Shown here: piece by piece, positions 12,785-23,659 of the stretch
Position numbering within the stretch: position 1 is the stretch's first letter
Layout of the letters: each line of letters opens with the position of its first letter
Assembly (NCBI GenBank): GCA_022495995.1
Contig: JAFEMH010003607.1
Coordinates: forward strand, 62,001 to 126,000
Direction of reading: 5' to 3'
From: Adenophora triphylla var. japonica
Lineage: Eukaryota > Streptophyta > Magnoliopsida > Asterales > Campanulaceae
Length of the DNA stretch: 64,000 nucleotides
The notes under the pieces: model-generated
Seen by the model: only the letters and a program-made list of their open reading frames with translations
Database searches by the model: none
Told to the model about the DNA's origin: nothing
Position numbers and translations under genes: made by a program

Positions 12785-13075
12785 TAACAAAATAACTAAC
12801 TGAAAACGTTATCAAATTAACTGAAATTTCAAAAAACTAACTGAAATTTTGAAAAACTAACTGAAAACGTTAAAAAACTAACTGAAAATGATAAAAAAAA
12901 CTAATTGAAAACGTTAAAAACTGACTGAAATTCTAAAAAACTAACTGAAATGTTAAAAAAGTGACTGAAATTCTAAAAAACTAACTGAAAACGTTAAAAA
13001 ACTGACTAAAATTCTAAAAAAAAACTAACTGAAAACGTTAAGAAACTGACTGGAATTTCAAACGGTTATAACCGG
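12785..13075. repeat. Tandem AACTAACTGAAAACGTTAAAA repeats inside CACTA
   Basis: Units of about 19-23 bp alternate aactaactgaaaacgttaaa and gactgaaattctaaaa. The block ends in GGTTATAACCGGTTAAATAA at about 13065. It is the reverse complement of the core of the hAT at 21797-22415 (repeat at 22042-22212 and the adjacent GGTTATAACC part). Confidence 0.85.
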
Positions 13076-13104
13076 TTAAATAACCGACTGTTAAGGGTAT
13101 AAAG

Positions 13105-13610
13105 TATATGATTTAGGGTTAGGGATTGGGGTATAAGTATATGATATTTGAAATTTAGGGTTTAGGGGTATAAGTATATGATTTAGGGTTTAGGGGTTAG
13201 GGTATAAGTATATGAGATTTGAGATTTAGGGTTTAGGGTTTAGGCTTAGGGTTAGAGTTTAGGGTTTAGGGGTACAAGTATATGATTAAGGGTTTAGGGG
13301 TTGGGGTATAAGTATACGAGATTTGAGATTTAGGGTTTAGGGTATAAGTATATGAGATTTGAGATTTATGGTTTAGGATTTAGGCTTAGGGTTAGAGTTT
13401 AGAGGTTAGGGGTATAAGTATATGATTAAGGGTTTAGGGGTTGGGATATAAGTAAATGAGATTTGAGATTTAGGGTTTAGGGTTTAGGGGTTAGGGTTAG
13501 AGTTTAGGGTTTAGGGGTATAAGTATATGATTTAGGGTTTAGGGGTTTGGGTATAAGTATATGAGATTAAATGTTTAGGGGTTGGGGTATAAGTATATGA
13601 TTAAATGTTT
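13105..13610. repeat. Telomere-like TTTAGGG-rich minisatellite inside CACTA
   Basis: Units of about 50-65 bp contain one to three TTTAGGG heptamers followed by ggtataagtatatgagattt. TTTAGGG is the usual plant telomere repeat, but perfect heptamer runs here are only two to three units long, so this is a minisatellite with telomere-like parts and not a simple interstitial telomere. A similar unit occurs at 39565-39720. Confidence 0.75.
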
Positions 13611-13846
13611 TCACGCCCGATACTTGGTATGCTTCGAGGATCGACACTCTGGAGGCTGAGGTGGCTGAGGAAAGATGCGTGGCTGCAGAGGCTAGGGCAC
13701 AGCTTTTGGAGGCTTTGGAGGCTCAGACGCAGCGTCAGGCGGAGAATGATCGGAAATTTGCGATATTGATGGCCCAGATGCAGAATCTGCAGCAGCAGGA
13801 TAATAATTTCCAGCCTCCCCAATCCCCCCGAGTTGATTTCATACTA
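13609..13846 (+). pseudogene. Coiled-coil C-terminal remnant of a CACTA-type protein
   Basis: An open stretch reads from about 13609 and runs through DTLEAEVAEERCVAAEARAQ, then an Ala/Glu/Gln-rich helix with QAENDRKFAILMAQMQNLQQ and a Pro/Gln tail. It has no start of its own and ends in non-coding DNA. The strong heptad pattern and base composition (much more GC than its surroundings) show it was once coding. Location inside a CACTA suggests the tail of a transposon-encoded protein; a captured host exon is the alternative. Confidence 0.55.
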
Positions 13847-14631
13847 TTTTATACTTTTTTTTAATAACATTTGTGATATTTGTTTGTAATAACATTTTGG
13901 GTACTGGGATGTCCCCGCCCCGCCTCCCCACCGATTTGGTACCACGCGAGCCCCCCCGATTTGGTACTGTAATACTTGGTTTTTAGATTTATAGTTTTAG
14001 TTTTATCAATTGAATTGTTATATTAGGTACAAAAAAATTTGGTTAATTGATATTTGAAATTATTTTTTTTTATTTTATTGCATTATCAGCGACGAAAATT
14101 TTCGTCGCTGTATTGATTAATTTTAATTAAATTTTTATTCCAGCGACGAAAATTTTCGCCCCTGTGTCAATTTATTTTAATTTAATTTTTATTTTCACCG
14201 GCGGAATATTCCGTCGCTGGAATAAAAATTTATTTAAATTAAATTAAAATAGCGGCGGAAATTTCCGTCGCTGAATTAATTTAATTTAATTAATTTTTTA
14301 TTTCAGCGACGAAATATTTTGCCGGTGAAATTAAAAATTAATTAAATTAAATTAAGTCAGCGACGGAAATTTCCACTGCTGAATTAATTCATTTTAATTA
14401 AATTTTTATTTCAGTGGCGAAAATTTCCGTCGCTGATATCAAAAGATCACTGACGAAATATTATTTCCGTCGGTGTATACCGACGGAATTTGGTCCGTCG
14501 GACCATTGCGGCGGGCTGACAGTGGCGGACCACCGACGGAATTTTTTCGTCGGTGATTGACTTTAGCGATGGAGTTTTTACTTTAGCGGCGGAAATTTTA
14601 GCCGCTAAAGCATGTTTTTCTGGTAGTGCAA

Positions 14632-15241
14632 CCAACCCTGCTGACTGAGATTCTGTAGACAAATCGCTCGCCTTGCGGCGCAGATATCTGGTCTTGAGAT
14701 TATTCTTAATCTCTTCCAAAGTAATCGTATCCTTACCATTAATGCAGGAATCCACAAATTCCTCATATGACAATGGTAAGGAAACACACAACATAAGAGC
14801 AGCATCCTCATCTTGAACCTTAACATCAATATTACACAACTCTAGTAATAATGATGTAAACCGATCAATATGATCCCTAATGGGCGTACCTTCCACCATT
14901 CGGAGAGAATACAATTTCTGCTTCAGATACAACTTGTTGGTCAATGATCGTGTTAGATACATATCTTCCAATGCAAGCCACAGAGCACTTCCGGAATCAG
15001 TATCTGCAGTATCCGTCAGAACGTCATTATTAAGACACATGATGATTTTAGAGTGGGCCCTCTCATCTAGCGCGATCAGATCTTCTGCTTCCTTATCAAT
15101 TGCTTTCCCCGAACCATCTGCCGTTGCAGCCGCTACAGCACCTATGGAACCTGCTACCGCTTTGCCCTTTGAATCCTGACGATTCCTGATTGCAGCAGCC
15201 ACCGGAGCCCACAAATTCTTGTCTCTCAACAGTGCCTTCAT
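14632..15241 (-). pseudogene. copia Gag N-terminal part (UBN2-type), truncated by CACTA
   Basis: The reverse-strand frame from ATG at 15241 gives about 203 gag residues before the CACTA junction. Diagnostic stretches include ALWLALEDMYLTRSLTNKLY and KQKLYSLRM, then a C-terminal TRYLRRK before the basic linker. This is the gag-polypeptide fold of LTR copia elements, the capsid that packages element RNA. After 14632 the frame runs on into CACTA DNA as an artefact to 14447. The remaining gag (zinc knuckle) continues on the other side of the CACTA at 12126. Confidence 0.85.
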
Positions 15242-15357
15242 CTTGATCTGCCAAAGAAAAAACTATTCTTCCCATTGAACTTGTCAACTGGTGATTCGAT
15301 TTCTGATCCCATCTTCTTCTGCAACGGAAAACCCCTAGACCTTTATCAACCTGACTG

Positions 15358-15369
15358 GCTCTGATACCA
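15358..15369 (-). other. Primer binding site of the reverse-strand copia
   Basis: The reverse strand reads TGGTATCAGAGC two bases after the LTR terminus (15373). This is complementary to the 3' end of plant initiator-Met tRNA, the usual copia primer. It is not a tRNA gene. Confidence 0.9.
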
Positions 15370-15669
15370 GTTTGTTATAACAGAGTCTATGTCGAAGACA
15401 GAAAATAAACCAATCACACAACACAACGATATACGTGGTTTACCAGCTTGGCTACGTCCATGGGCAGAGGGCAAGAATATTATTATCAACTGGCAATTAC
15501 CGAATACAAATCTCTAATATAATGCACGAATTCTTGCAAGAAATTCACAACTGTGTAAACCCTAGATCTAGAGAACCAATTGAGAAACAAGAAAATCTAA
15601 AAACACTTAGATTTATTGATATGCCTATCACACTAGAAATTACAACCATTTATAAACTGAAAGGGAATA

Positions 15670-15966
15670 CTCCCTCCGTCTCAGGAAATTCGTCACTTTT
15701 TATCCAAAATGGCGTCCCGTTTGAAGCGTCACCTTTCCTAAATGAAAATATTTTATTAATATTCTATTATCCCACTAACTATTTCCTCCACTCATTCTCT
15801 CTCCTAAAACACTATTACACTCACAACACTTTTTAAATTTACTATTTCCTCCACTAATTCTCTTTTCTCTTTTCAAATTACACCCACAATATTTTTTCTT
15901 CTCACTTTTTTTCTTAATTCGCATGCCAAACTTAAAATGGTGACACTTTTCTTGAAACGGAGAGAG
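15670..15966. mobile_element. Stowaway-type MITE in the right copia LTR
   Basis: Ends CTCCCTCCGTCTCAGG and CTTGAAACGGAGAGAG, flanked by TA. It occupies the same LTR position as the MITE at 2315-2630 (both follow AACTGAAA..GAATA), but the subterminal sequence differs and the core CCACTCATTCTCTCTCCTA is in the opposite orientation. Confidence 0.85.
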
Positions 15967-16410
15967 TATAATATATTTATAATAGGGGTGTAAATGGTTC
16001 GGTTTAGCTCGGTTTGAACAAATTTAGGAGCTAAACCGCTAGTATCGGTTCGAAAAAATTTCAAACCGAGCTAAATCATAAAAAAATTCGAACCGAGCTG
16101 AGCCAAACCATCATGGTTCGGTTTAGCTCGGTTTGAACCGCGGTTTGAATGACCACCAACATATATTTAAATCTTACAAAAATCCAAGTATGAGAGGGTA
16201 AATCCCTGCTTAGTCAAGCACCTAAAACACCAGCATGGTGACAATGCCACTGAATCTATAATGTCACGGACAGCCTAAAAGATCACATCAAGTCATCCTA
16301 ACATAAAAACAGAATTAACAAAAATGATATACCACCATAAGCAAAAAGAAACAGTTTCCAGTGAAATATTCTGAACGATTAACTACCAATCAGAAACCCA
16401 ATAAATAGTA

Positions 16411-16514
16411 CTACCTCCGTCTCAAAATGAATGTTCTTAAAAAAATCAACTTTCCCTTTCATCAAGAGCACATTTGAAAAAGAAAAATTGACATTCATTT
16501 TGGGCACGAGGGAG
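16411..16514. mobile_element. Small 104-bp Stowaway-type MITE inside the hAT
   Basis: Ends CTACCTCCGTCTCAAAATGA and TCATTTTGGGCACGAGGGAG, flanked by TA. The halves pair over most of their length. It is the innermost of three nested levels: LTR, hAT, MITE. Confidence 0.8.
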
Positions 16515-16782
16515 TACTACTGTACTTCCTATATCTACTAACTTCTGAAAAGAGGGAAATTTTACTAAATTTGAGAGATGTAATGGTGGTACAAACAATG
16601 CAATGCAGGATTTATGCACAACCAAATGAGTTTTACTAAGAAATCACAAAAAAAGTCATCTGTTTGGGACTTAGGAAGCAATTAGGTTAATAAGGGACTC
16701 AAAAGAAGAGTTAAACGAAGAGTACAAACCTTCAAGAAGCCATGGATGTTGAATTGTGCCCTTAAATTTACTAACTATAAAG

Positions 16783-17010
16783 GGGGCAGTGAGAGTGAGC
16801 GACGTTGAGGCGATGTTGAGGCGGATGTGAATTCGCCTTCGACTATAGAAGAGAGAGAAGGGGGCAGTGAGAGTGAGCGACGTTGAGGCGATGTTGAGGC
16901 GGCGAGGGTGAGCGAGGCGGCGAGGGTGGATGAGGGGGCAGTGAGATCTACGTGCGGCGACGTTGAGGCGGCGATGGTGGATGAGGGGCAGTGAGATCTA
17001 CCGAAGAGTC
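16783..17010. repeat. GC-rich GAGGCGATGTTGAGGCGGCG-type repeat inside the hAT
   Basis: The block GGGGGCAGTGAGAGTGAGCG occurs twice (about 16783 and 16860), with further GCGACGTTGAGGCGGCGA and GTGGATGAGGGGGCAGTGAG copies. It is much more GC-rich than the rest of the element. Confidence 0.7.
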
Positions 17011-18009
17011 AAGAGAGAGAGAAGGGGAAGAGAGAGAGAAGGAAAAGGGATAGTAATGTCTGTGTAATGAGATTGAGATTAAAGAGGCAGTGTTCAAATA
17101 TTAGACATTTTAGGGTTTTGAAATAAATTAAAGGTGGGGATTAATTTGATTTGGAATGAATGTTCAGGATTATGGTTTATATGTTGGTTTGGTTTGACTT
17201 CATAGCTCGGTTTCACAACTCGGTCTCGTAGCTCGGCCTCGTAGCTCGGTCTCATAGCTCGGTCTCGTAGCTCGGTTTCATAGCTCGGTTTAATGGCTAA
17301 ACGGTTTAGCTCGGTTCGGCTCGGTTTGGTTTGACACCCTCAAATCGCAAGCTAAACCGAACCATGTGGTTTGTAATTTTTATAAATCGAGCTAAACCAC
17401 TTAAATAAAAAAACCGAGCTAAATCCCACAATTTAGCTCGACTCAATCTCAAACCGCAATTTGAGCTAAATCACTTACACCCCTAATTTATAATGCGAGA
17501 GATGTAGAATATTATTCCTAAAAGGAATAATACTCCCTAATCCAAAAGGTCACCCACGTGACAACCAAACTCCAAAACAATTCCCCTTGGTCAACGTCAA
17601 CGTCCTAAGCCTTTTCTCCTTGGTGTGAACGCCCCTATCTATTCTATTTATTGAGAGTGCGATCGCCCCCTTTTTTCAACAACATCGCGCGATTGCATGT
17701 CTCACGGTGCTTGGCGGTTGCGCCCTTTTTCTGCCACATGAATTTATCGATTTGTCCTGTGTTCAATTCTCTAAGTTTTTCACTTTCAATGACATTAAAC
17801 CCAACAGAAAGGTCAGGAGTATTTTTTATTTTTTTGAAACAGAAAGGTACGGAGTATTAAGAATTAAACCATGTAAATATTTTGACAATTAAAAGGGCCT
17901 AGAACCTTAGGGCCCGTAGACGAGATATTAAACCCATAAATACCTAATCGAGATGCAAAATTTTACATAAATCAACTCTCAACATTACTCCTTCCCGTTC
18001 GCTCTTATA

Positions 18010-18962
18010 TAGGGATGGCAATTTTGAATCAAACCGTGGATATCCGAACTGAATCGAACCGAAGTTGACAATTATTAATTGGTTTGACTGGATATGGGGC
18101 GGGTAATGGGGAATAACTGAAATGAAAAAGTGGGGAACGGTTTGATTTTGGTATTAGCATTACCCGCCTCATTATCTGCCCCATTACCTGAACCGAATGT
18201 TATCCGAACTGCTTATTTTAGTAATATAATTTTACTCTAATTCATATAAGTATTTTCCATGATATAGATGATAAATGGCTATTTCATAGCCATTTATAGC
18301 ATTATTTTCATATCATTTATTTAGTTTTTAGTCTCATTTAGTTTGCATTTAGTATAATTTAGCCTCTTTTTTATTATATTTTAAATTTATGCTTGTTGGT
18401 ATTTAAAGTAAATCCTGTCTCTGTGGGATCGACCCGTACTTGCATTAGCTATACTATTATAGCCCGTGCACTTGTGGTATTTAAAGAACCGTTAAGGTTT
18501 GAAACGAACAATAGACATCATAATTTTTTTACCAGTATGTGTTAAATCCTTATATAAAATGTACTTGTAGACACCCAAATTTCGTACACAACTATTTAAT
18601 TTTTTTATTGTAATCTAGTGAATCTTTCTTTGTGTTTGGTGAATTGTGTCATACTCATACACAACTATTTAATTTTTTTGAGCTCTTATGAATGTGATTA
18701 TATGAGTTTAAGTAGAAAAATTATCATTTATCAAAGTTAATTTTTGAGTTTTTTTATCGCCAAAGTGTGTTAAAACAAAATATTAGTTTGACTAATTCCC
18801 TGCGGGAATTCCCCGATTAACTGCTACCCGTGGAAAATGGGTATGGTATGAAAAATTGATTACCCGCTGGGGAATGGGGCGGTTATGGGGCACAAAATTG
18901 AATTGGGGAATGGGGGTGGTACGATGTATAACTGCCCCGAACTGCCCCCATTGCCATTCCTA
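18010..18962. mobile_element. Non-autonomous hAT element (TAGGGATGGCAAT ends)
   Basis: TIRs are TAGGGATGGCAATTTTG and ATTGCCATTCCTA. The 8-bp target duplication is CTCTTATA (18002-18009) and CTCTTATG (18963-18970), one mismatch. Subterminal GGGGAATGGGGCGG and CCGAACTGCCCC motifs are present. No protein-coding frame is seen. Confidence 0.85.
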
Positions 18963-18970
18963 CTCTTATG

Positions 18971-19345
18971 CCCAAAGTTATATATTTTGTTAAACAATCT
19001 GCTTTTGTATCCAAATACATAAGAACAGAGTTACTCTTATATCTAGTTATATGATTATTTTTTTCACAATTTTTTACATTTTATTAAAAAATAATAAACT
19101 CTTCTCTTATACCTAATAATATAGGACTAAAATTAGTCTTATACCTAGATATAAAAGTTACCAAGACTATGCAATAAAAACATCATCTAACAAGTTAAAA
19201 TAAAACCCAAATCAAAAATTAAACCAAAAACATTATAAATGTCTACATATAAAAGGGGAAAAAGTTTAGAGTGAGAGAGAAACCAAATTGATTCTCAGCA
19301 GATCTTCTTTGAATTTTGGAATTTGAGATATTATTTCAATCCAAA
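18971..19345. other. AT-rich intergenic DNA, nothing recognised
   Basis: No repeat with defined ends and no exon signal were found. The last 80 bases (about 19262-19345) look like a transcribed leader before the short ATG frame at 19346. Confidence 0.4.
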
Positions 19346-19408
19346 ATGTCTGAAGCAAGAGAACGTTTGTCTAGGTCGGAGGATGTATGCTCGTCGTCGT
19401 CTTCTTAA
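19346..19408 (+). pseudogene. Possible 5' exon fragment of an unknown host gene
   Basis: A 20-codon frame, MSEARERLSRSEDVCSSSSS, follows a leader-like stretch. The charged SEARERLSRSEDV opening looks like real protein, but I cannot name a family. A truncated hAT begins at 19439, just after it, which may explain the break. It could also be chance. Confidence 0.2.
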
Positions 19409-19438
19409 TTGGTGGGTTGGATTGTCGTTCAGAAGAAT

Positions 19439-19830
19439 TAGGGATGGCAACGGGTCAGGTTCGAGCTGGCTTTTGCAAAATCCGAATTCGACCCGTTAAA
19501 ACAAATAAAGATATCAAATCTGTCCGACTCGATAATCAACAAACTCTGACCCGATGTCAAATCGGACAAAATGCTGCTAGTCTTTTTTTTAGGCTTTGAC
19601 CCAAATATTCTCATTAGCTTAAACCCAACAATATAATCATTTTGATATAAACTTGATATAAACGACAACAGTGTAGTTAGAGATATGTGAAAGAGTATAA
19701 GGGTAAATCAACATATAAGGTTACTATGCGGATCGGGTCGGATCGAGCTGGGTATCAAAGGATTACCAAATTCCCCGAACTCATCGAGTTTTGGAAAGTT
19801 GTTACTAAATCCGCCTCATCCGGGCCGGAA
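19439..19830. mobile_element. Truncated hAT-like remnant
   Basis: It begins TTAGGGATGGCAACGGGTC, like the TIR of the hAT at 18010. Subterminal GGGTCGGATCGAGCTGGG and CGGAAACGGGTCGGATTCGG motifs follow. No matching right terminus was found before the next element. Confidence 0.45.
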
Positions 19831-20021
19831 TGACTCGGAAACGGGTCGGATTCGGAGAAATTATCCTCCCTATTCGGAATAGTAAGAAAATTTGGAGTTT
19901 TATGAAATTTTTTCTCGACTTTCACGACTTTCAGTAATGCGTGGCTTTTAAATCTCATCAGGAGTTTTATAAATAATGATTTGGGGTGAGAGAGACTCGT
20001 GAAATTATTACTTGATACTTA

Positions 20022-21136
<1,115 letters not shown>

Positions 21137-21320
21137 TTATATTATGCCTTTGCAAAATTTAAATAAAAAGGAGAAAATAGGCCAACATGCTTGGACAGTT
21201 TAATATTCTGTTTAGTTGTCTTTTATGACATGCATGTGGTAAAGGACAAGTATTTATTTGTTCTAATTAAAGCGAATCTAAACACCGTTGTACGCGCACT
21301 CCAATTTTTTATCACAAAAT

Positions 21321-21752
21321 CTGGGGAGAAATGCGTTTCTCCGTCGCTTATGGAGAAACGGGGCTTGTTATGTCGTGCGACATACCTAGCCACAAAAACT
21401 GGATATCACTTCATCGCTTACGGATATCCAGGAAAATGGGAAGGATATCCAGAAGCTTTGAAAAGGATAGCCAGAAGCTTTGAAAAGGATATCCAGAAAC
21501 CAAATATTTTTTCTGGATATCCTTTCTGAAACTTCGGATATCCATTTCAACTTCGGAATATCAGAAGCTTTGTAAAGGATATCCAGAAAAATACTTGGTT
21601 TGGATATCCTTTACAAAGCTTCAGCTATCCATTTCAAAGCTTCTGGATATCCAGAAGCTTTGTAAAGGATATCCAGAAACTGGCTACTTACGTCGCGCGA
21701 CATAATAAGTCCCGTTTCTCCATACGCGATGGAGAAACGCGTTTCTCCCCAG
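21321..21752. mobile_element. Palindromic element with GGAGAAACGCGTTTCTCC ends and GGATATCC repeats
   Basis: Outer inverted ends are CTGGGGAGAAATGCGTTTCT and GAAACGCGTTTCTCCCCAG. The inner parts also mirror each other: CTTGTTATGTCGTGCGACAT on the left and ATGTCGCGCGACATAATAAG on the right. Between them at least eight GGATATCCAGAAGCTTTG-type units occur on both strands. No coding frame is credible. A related element lies at 42249-42890. No known superfamily could be assigned. Confidence 0.7.
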
Positions 21753-21796
21753 ACGCACTCATTTTTTATTTGAAGGGAGGACCCTAGGGATATGAG

Positions 21797-22415
21797 TAGA
21801 CGTGTCCAAAATTTAATTGAAATAGGCTAATTGGCGGGTTTTAATCGATCAACTAATCGGTTAAAACTGTTAATCGATTTAACCGTAATCGGATTAACTG
21901 AAATCGGCGGTTAACCGGTTCGGTTAAAGTTATAGATTTTTCAAACCGGCTAACCGGCGGTTATAACCATCGGTTATTTAACCGGTTATGTCCGTTTAAA
22001 TAACCGGCGGTTATAGCCGAATTAATCGGCCAAATTTAAGATTTTCAGTTAGTTTTTAGGAATTTCAGCTAGTTTTTTAGAATTTCAGTCAGTTTTTTAA
22101 CGTTTTCAGTTAGTTTTTCAGAATTTCAGTTAGTTTTTTAAAATTTTAGTCAGTTTTTTAACGTTTTCAGTTAATTTTTCAGAATTCCAGTTAGTTTTTT
22201 AGAATTTCAGTTAACAAAAACTGTTAAAAATTTCGTTAAAAGGACTGATCTGAAAAAAAAGGCTTCAGTTAACCGTTTTAACCGGATAAACCGTGTTAAC
22301 CGGTTATAACCGTTAACCGGATAACCGTAACCGTTAGTACACGGTTAACGGTTAGGTTACGGTTAAGATTTGACGATTTTTTTAACCGGCGGTTATAACT
22401 GTTTGGACACGTCTA
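21797..22415. mobile_element. hAT-type MITE (TAGACGTGTCCAAA ends)
   Basis: TIRs are TAGACGTGTCCAAA and TTTGGACACGTCTA. The flanks GATATGAG and ATCATGAG share only the last five bases, so the target duplication is weak. Subterminal AACCGGCGGTTATAACC motifs surround a tandem GTTTTCAGTTAGTTTTT block (22042-22212). Confidence 0.85.
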
Positions 22416-22428
22416 ATCATGAGTAATA

Positions 22429-22701
22429 CTCTCTCCGTCCCGCTACAATGTGCACACTTACTATTTACATGCAAATTAAGGAGAAAGTTAGTGGAGTAAG
22501 AGTTGTGAGTATGAAAAGTGAGGTTGGAGAGAAAGTGGGATAGAAAATAGTGAGTTGATTGGTATTGTGAGTATAAAAGTAAAGTAGGAGGGAGAATTAG
22601 TGGGTGAAATAGTAAAGATTCTTTGCCATTTTAGGAAGTGTGCAGTTTGTAATGAGATACCCAATGAGAAAAGTGTGCAGCTTGTAGCGGGACGGAGGGA
22701 G
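22429..22701. mobile_element. Stowaway-type MITE
   Basis: Ends CTCTCTCCGTCCCGCTACAA and TTGTAGCGGGACGGAGGGAG, flanked by TA. It lies 13 bp from the hAT before it. Confidence 0.9.
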
Positions 22702-22779
22702 TATGTAAAATTTATATAAATTCATACTACATATATATACTCCTCCCCCATCACTTTTATATCATTACTACATTTTTGA

Positions 22780-23100
22780 GGTAATGTAACGCCAATTTTC
22801 GTTGCATTAAGGCCCAAAAACTGTTACATTAGGCCTAATGTAACGCCAAATGGCTGTTGCATTCTCTTGTGTTGCATTAGGTCTAATGCAACGACATAGT
22901 AAGCTAATGTAACGCCAGAGCATTGATGTTGCATTAGGTAAATACCTGATGCAACGCCAATTTTAAAACTATATGAACACCTAATGCAACGCCAAAAAGT
23001 AGATGAGTACCTAATGCAAAGCTAATTTAAAAAGTAGTTGAATACCTAATGTAACGCCAAAAATTATATGCACACCTAATGTAACGGCTGTTGTTTTGTA
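22780..23100. repeat. Interspersed ACCTAATGCAACGCCAA repeats
   Basis: At least ten copies of CTAATGTAACGCCAA or CTAATGCAACGCCAA occur, partly inverted (GTTGCATTAGG), spaced about 35-45 bp. The arrangement resembles subterminal repeats of a DNA transposon, but no clear terminus pair was found. Confidence 0.7.
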
Positions 23101-23659
23101 TTACTATTGATTACTAATAGTAATATATATACAATTAAATAATAAAAAAATATTATATAAAAAATTAATTGACATGATAATTAACATGTATTGACAAATT
23201 TCATTCCCAAAAGATACATAATATATATATATGTACACATGACAACGTGTCATCGACACATACTAATTACATAATATAAGTGGTAAAAACCTAACAAGTT
23301 TTTAACAACAAGTTAAAATTAGATAAATATGAAGAAACAATTAGCAACTCAAATATTAGTAGCAGCACTCCACACACAAGTTTTACAATGCTTCCAACAT
23401 ATTCTCGAGCAACAAAATGCCAAATTATTGAACCTCTAAATTCTCAGTTTCTCCTTGTTGGATCTAAACTTTGAAGCTCAACCATGACACCCTCCTATCT
23501 GGTTTTCGATGTACAACCTGCAAATGTTTCCCAGTTGGAGAATAAACTTCCATATGAGTATTTCGACTGCAATCATGTACCCCTACTATGTACTATATGC
23601 AAAATTATAACACTTCCCCATTCTCAAAAAAAAAAACACTTTCTTCCCCAAATCTCTCC

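Larger units (their letters stand above)
12127..14628. mobile_element. Non-autonomous CACTA (En/Spm-like) transposon inserted in copia gag
   Basis: The right end is TTTTTCTGGTAGTG, the inverse of the CACTACCAGAAAAA terminus; the left end is a one-base variant, CAGTACCAGAAAC. A 3-bp target duplication CAA flanks it (12124-12126 and 14629-14631). Both subterminal regions (12147-12760 and 14085-14610) are packed with palindromic AGCGACGGAATATTCCGTCG units, typical of CACTA subterminal repeats. The interior holds a tandem AACTAACTGAAAACG block, a TTTAGGG-rich block and a coiled-coil coding remnant. No transposase core was found. Confidence 0.85.
15983..17485. mobile_element. Non-autonomous hAT transposon in the right copia LTR
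   Basis: TIRs are TAGGGGTGTAA and TTACACCCCTA, with a perfect 8-bp target duplication ATTTATAA (15975-15982 and 17486-17493). Subterminal regions are rich in GGTTTAGCTCGGTTTGAA and the inverse, including a run of TAGCTCGGTCTCG units at about 17205-17290. No transposase frame is present. A small MITE and a GC-rich repeat lie inside. Confidence 0.9.
2018..17806 (-). mobile_element. Ty1/copia LTR retrotransposon (reverse strand) carrying nested insertions
   Basis: In plus view both LTRs begin TGTTATAACAGAGTC and end ATTAAACCCAACA, which is TGTTGGGTTTAAT...TGTTATAACA on the reverse strand. The left LTR is 2018-2959 plus 10988-10999, split by Helitrons. The right LTR is 15373-17806, split by a hAT. 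Without insertions the LTRs are about 954 and 923 bp. The primer site is at 15358-15369 and the polypurine tract at about 11000-11012. The internal region keeps parts of gag, the zinc knuckle, protease and gag-pre-integrase, but no integrase core, reverse transcriptase or RNase H was found, so it is an internally deleted, dead copy. Flanking 5-mers (TGAAG and GAAAG) match only partly. Confidence 0.85.
15373..17806 (-). repeat. Right (5') copia LTR with nested MITE and hAT
   Basis: It begins TGTTATAACAGAGTC and ends ATTAAACCCAACA. Removing the hAT (15983-17485) and one copy of its target duplication leaves about 923 bp, close to the left LTR. Confidence 0.85.

Noticed and set aside
15358..15369. 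TGGTATCAGAGC sequences here and at 47421 as tRNA genes
   Set aside because: They are LTR primer binding sites; no cloverleaf surrounds them.
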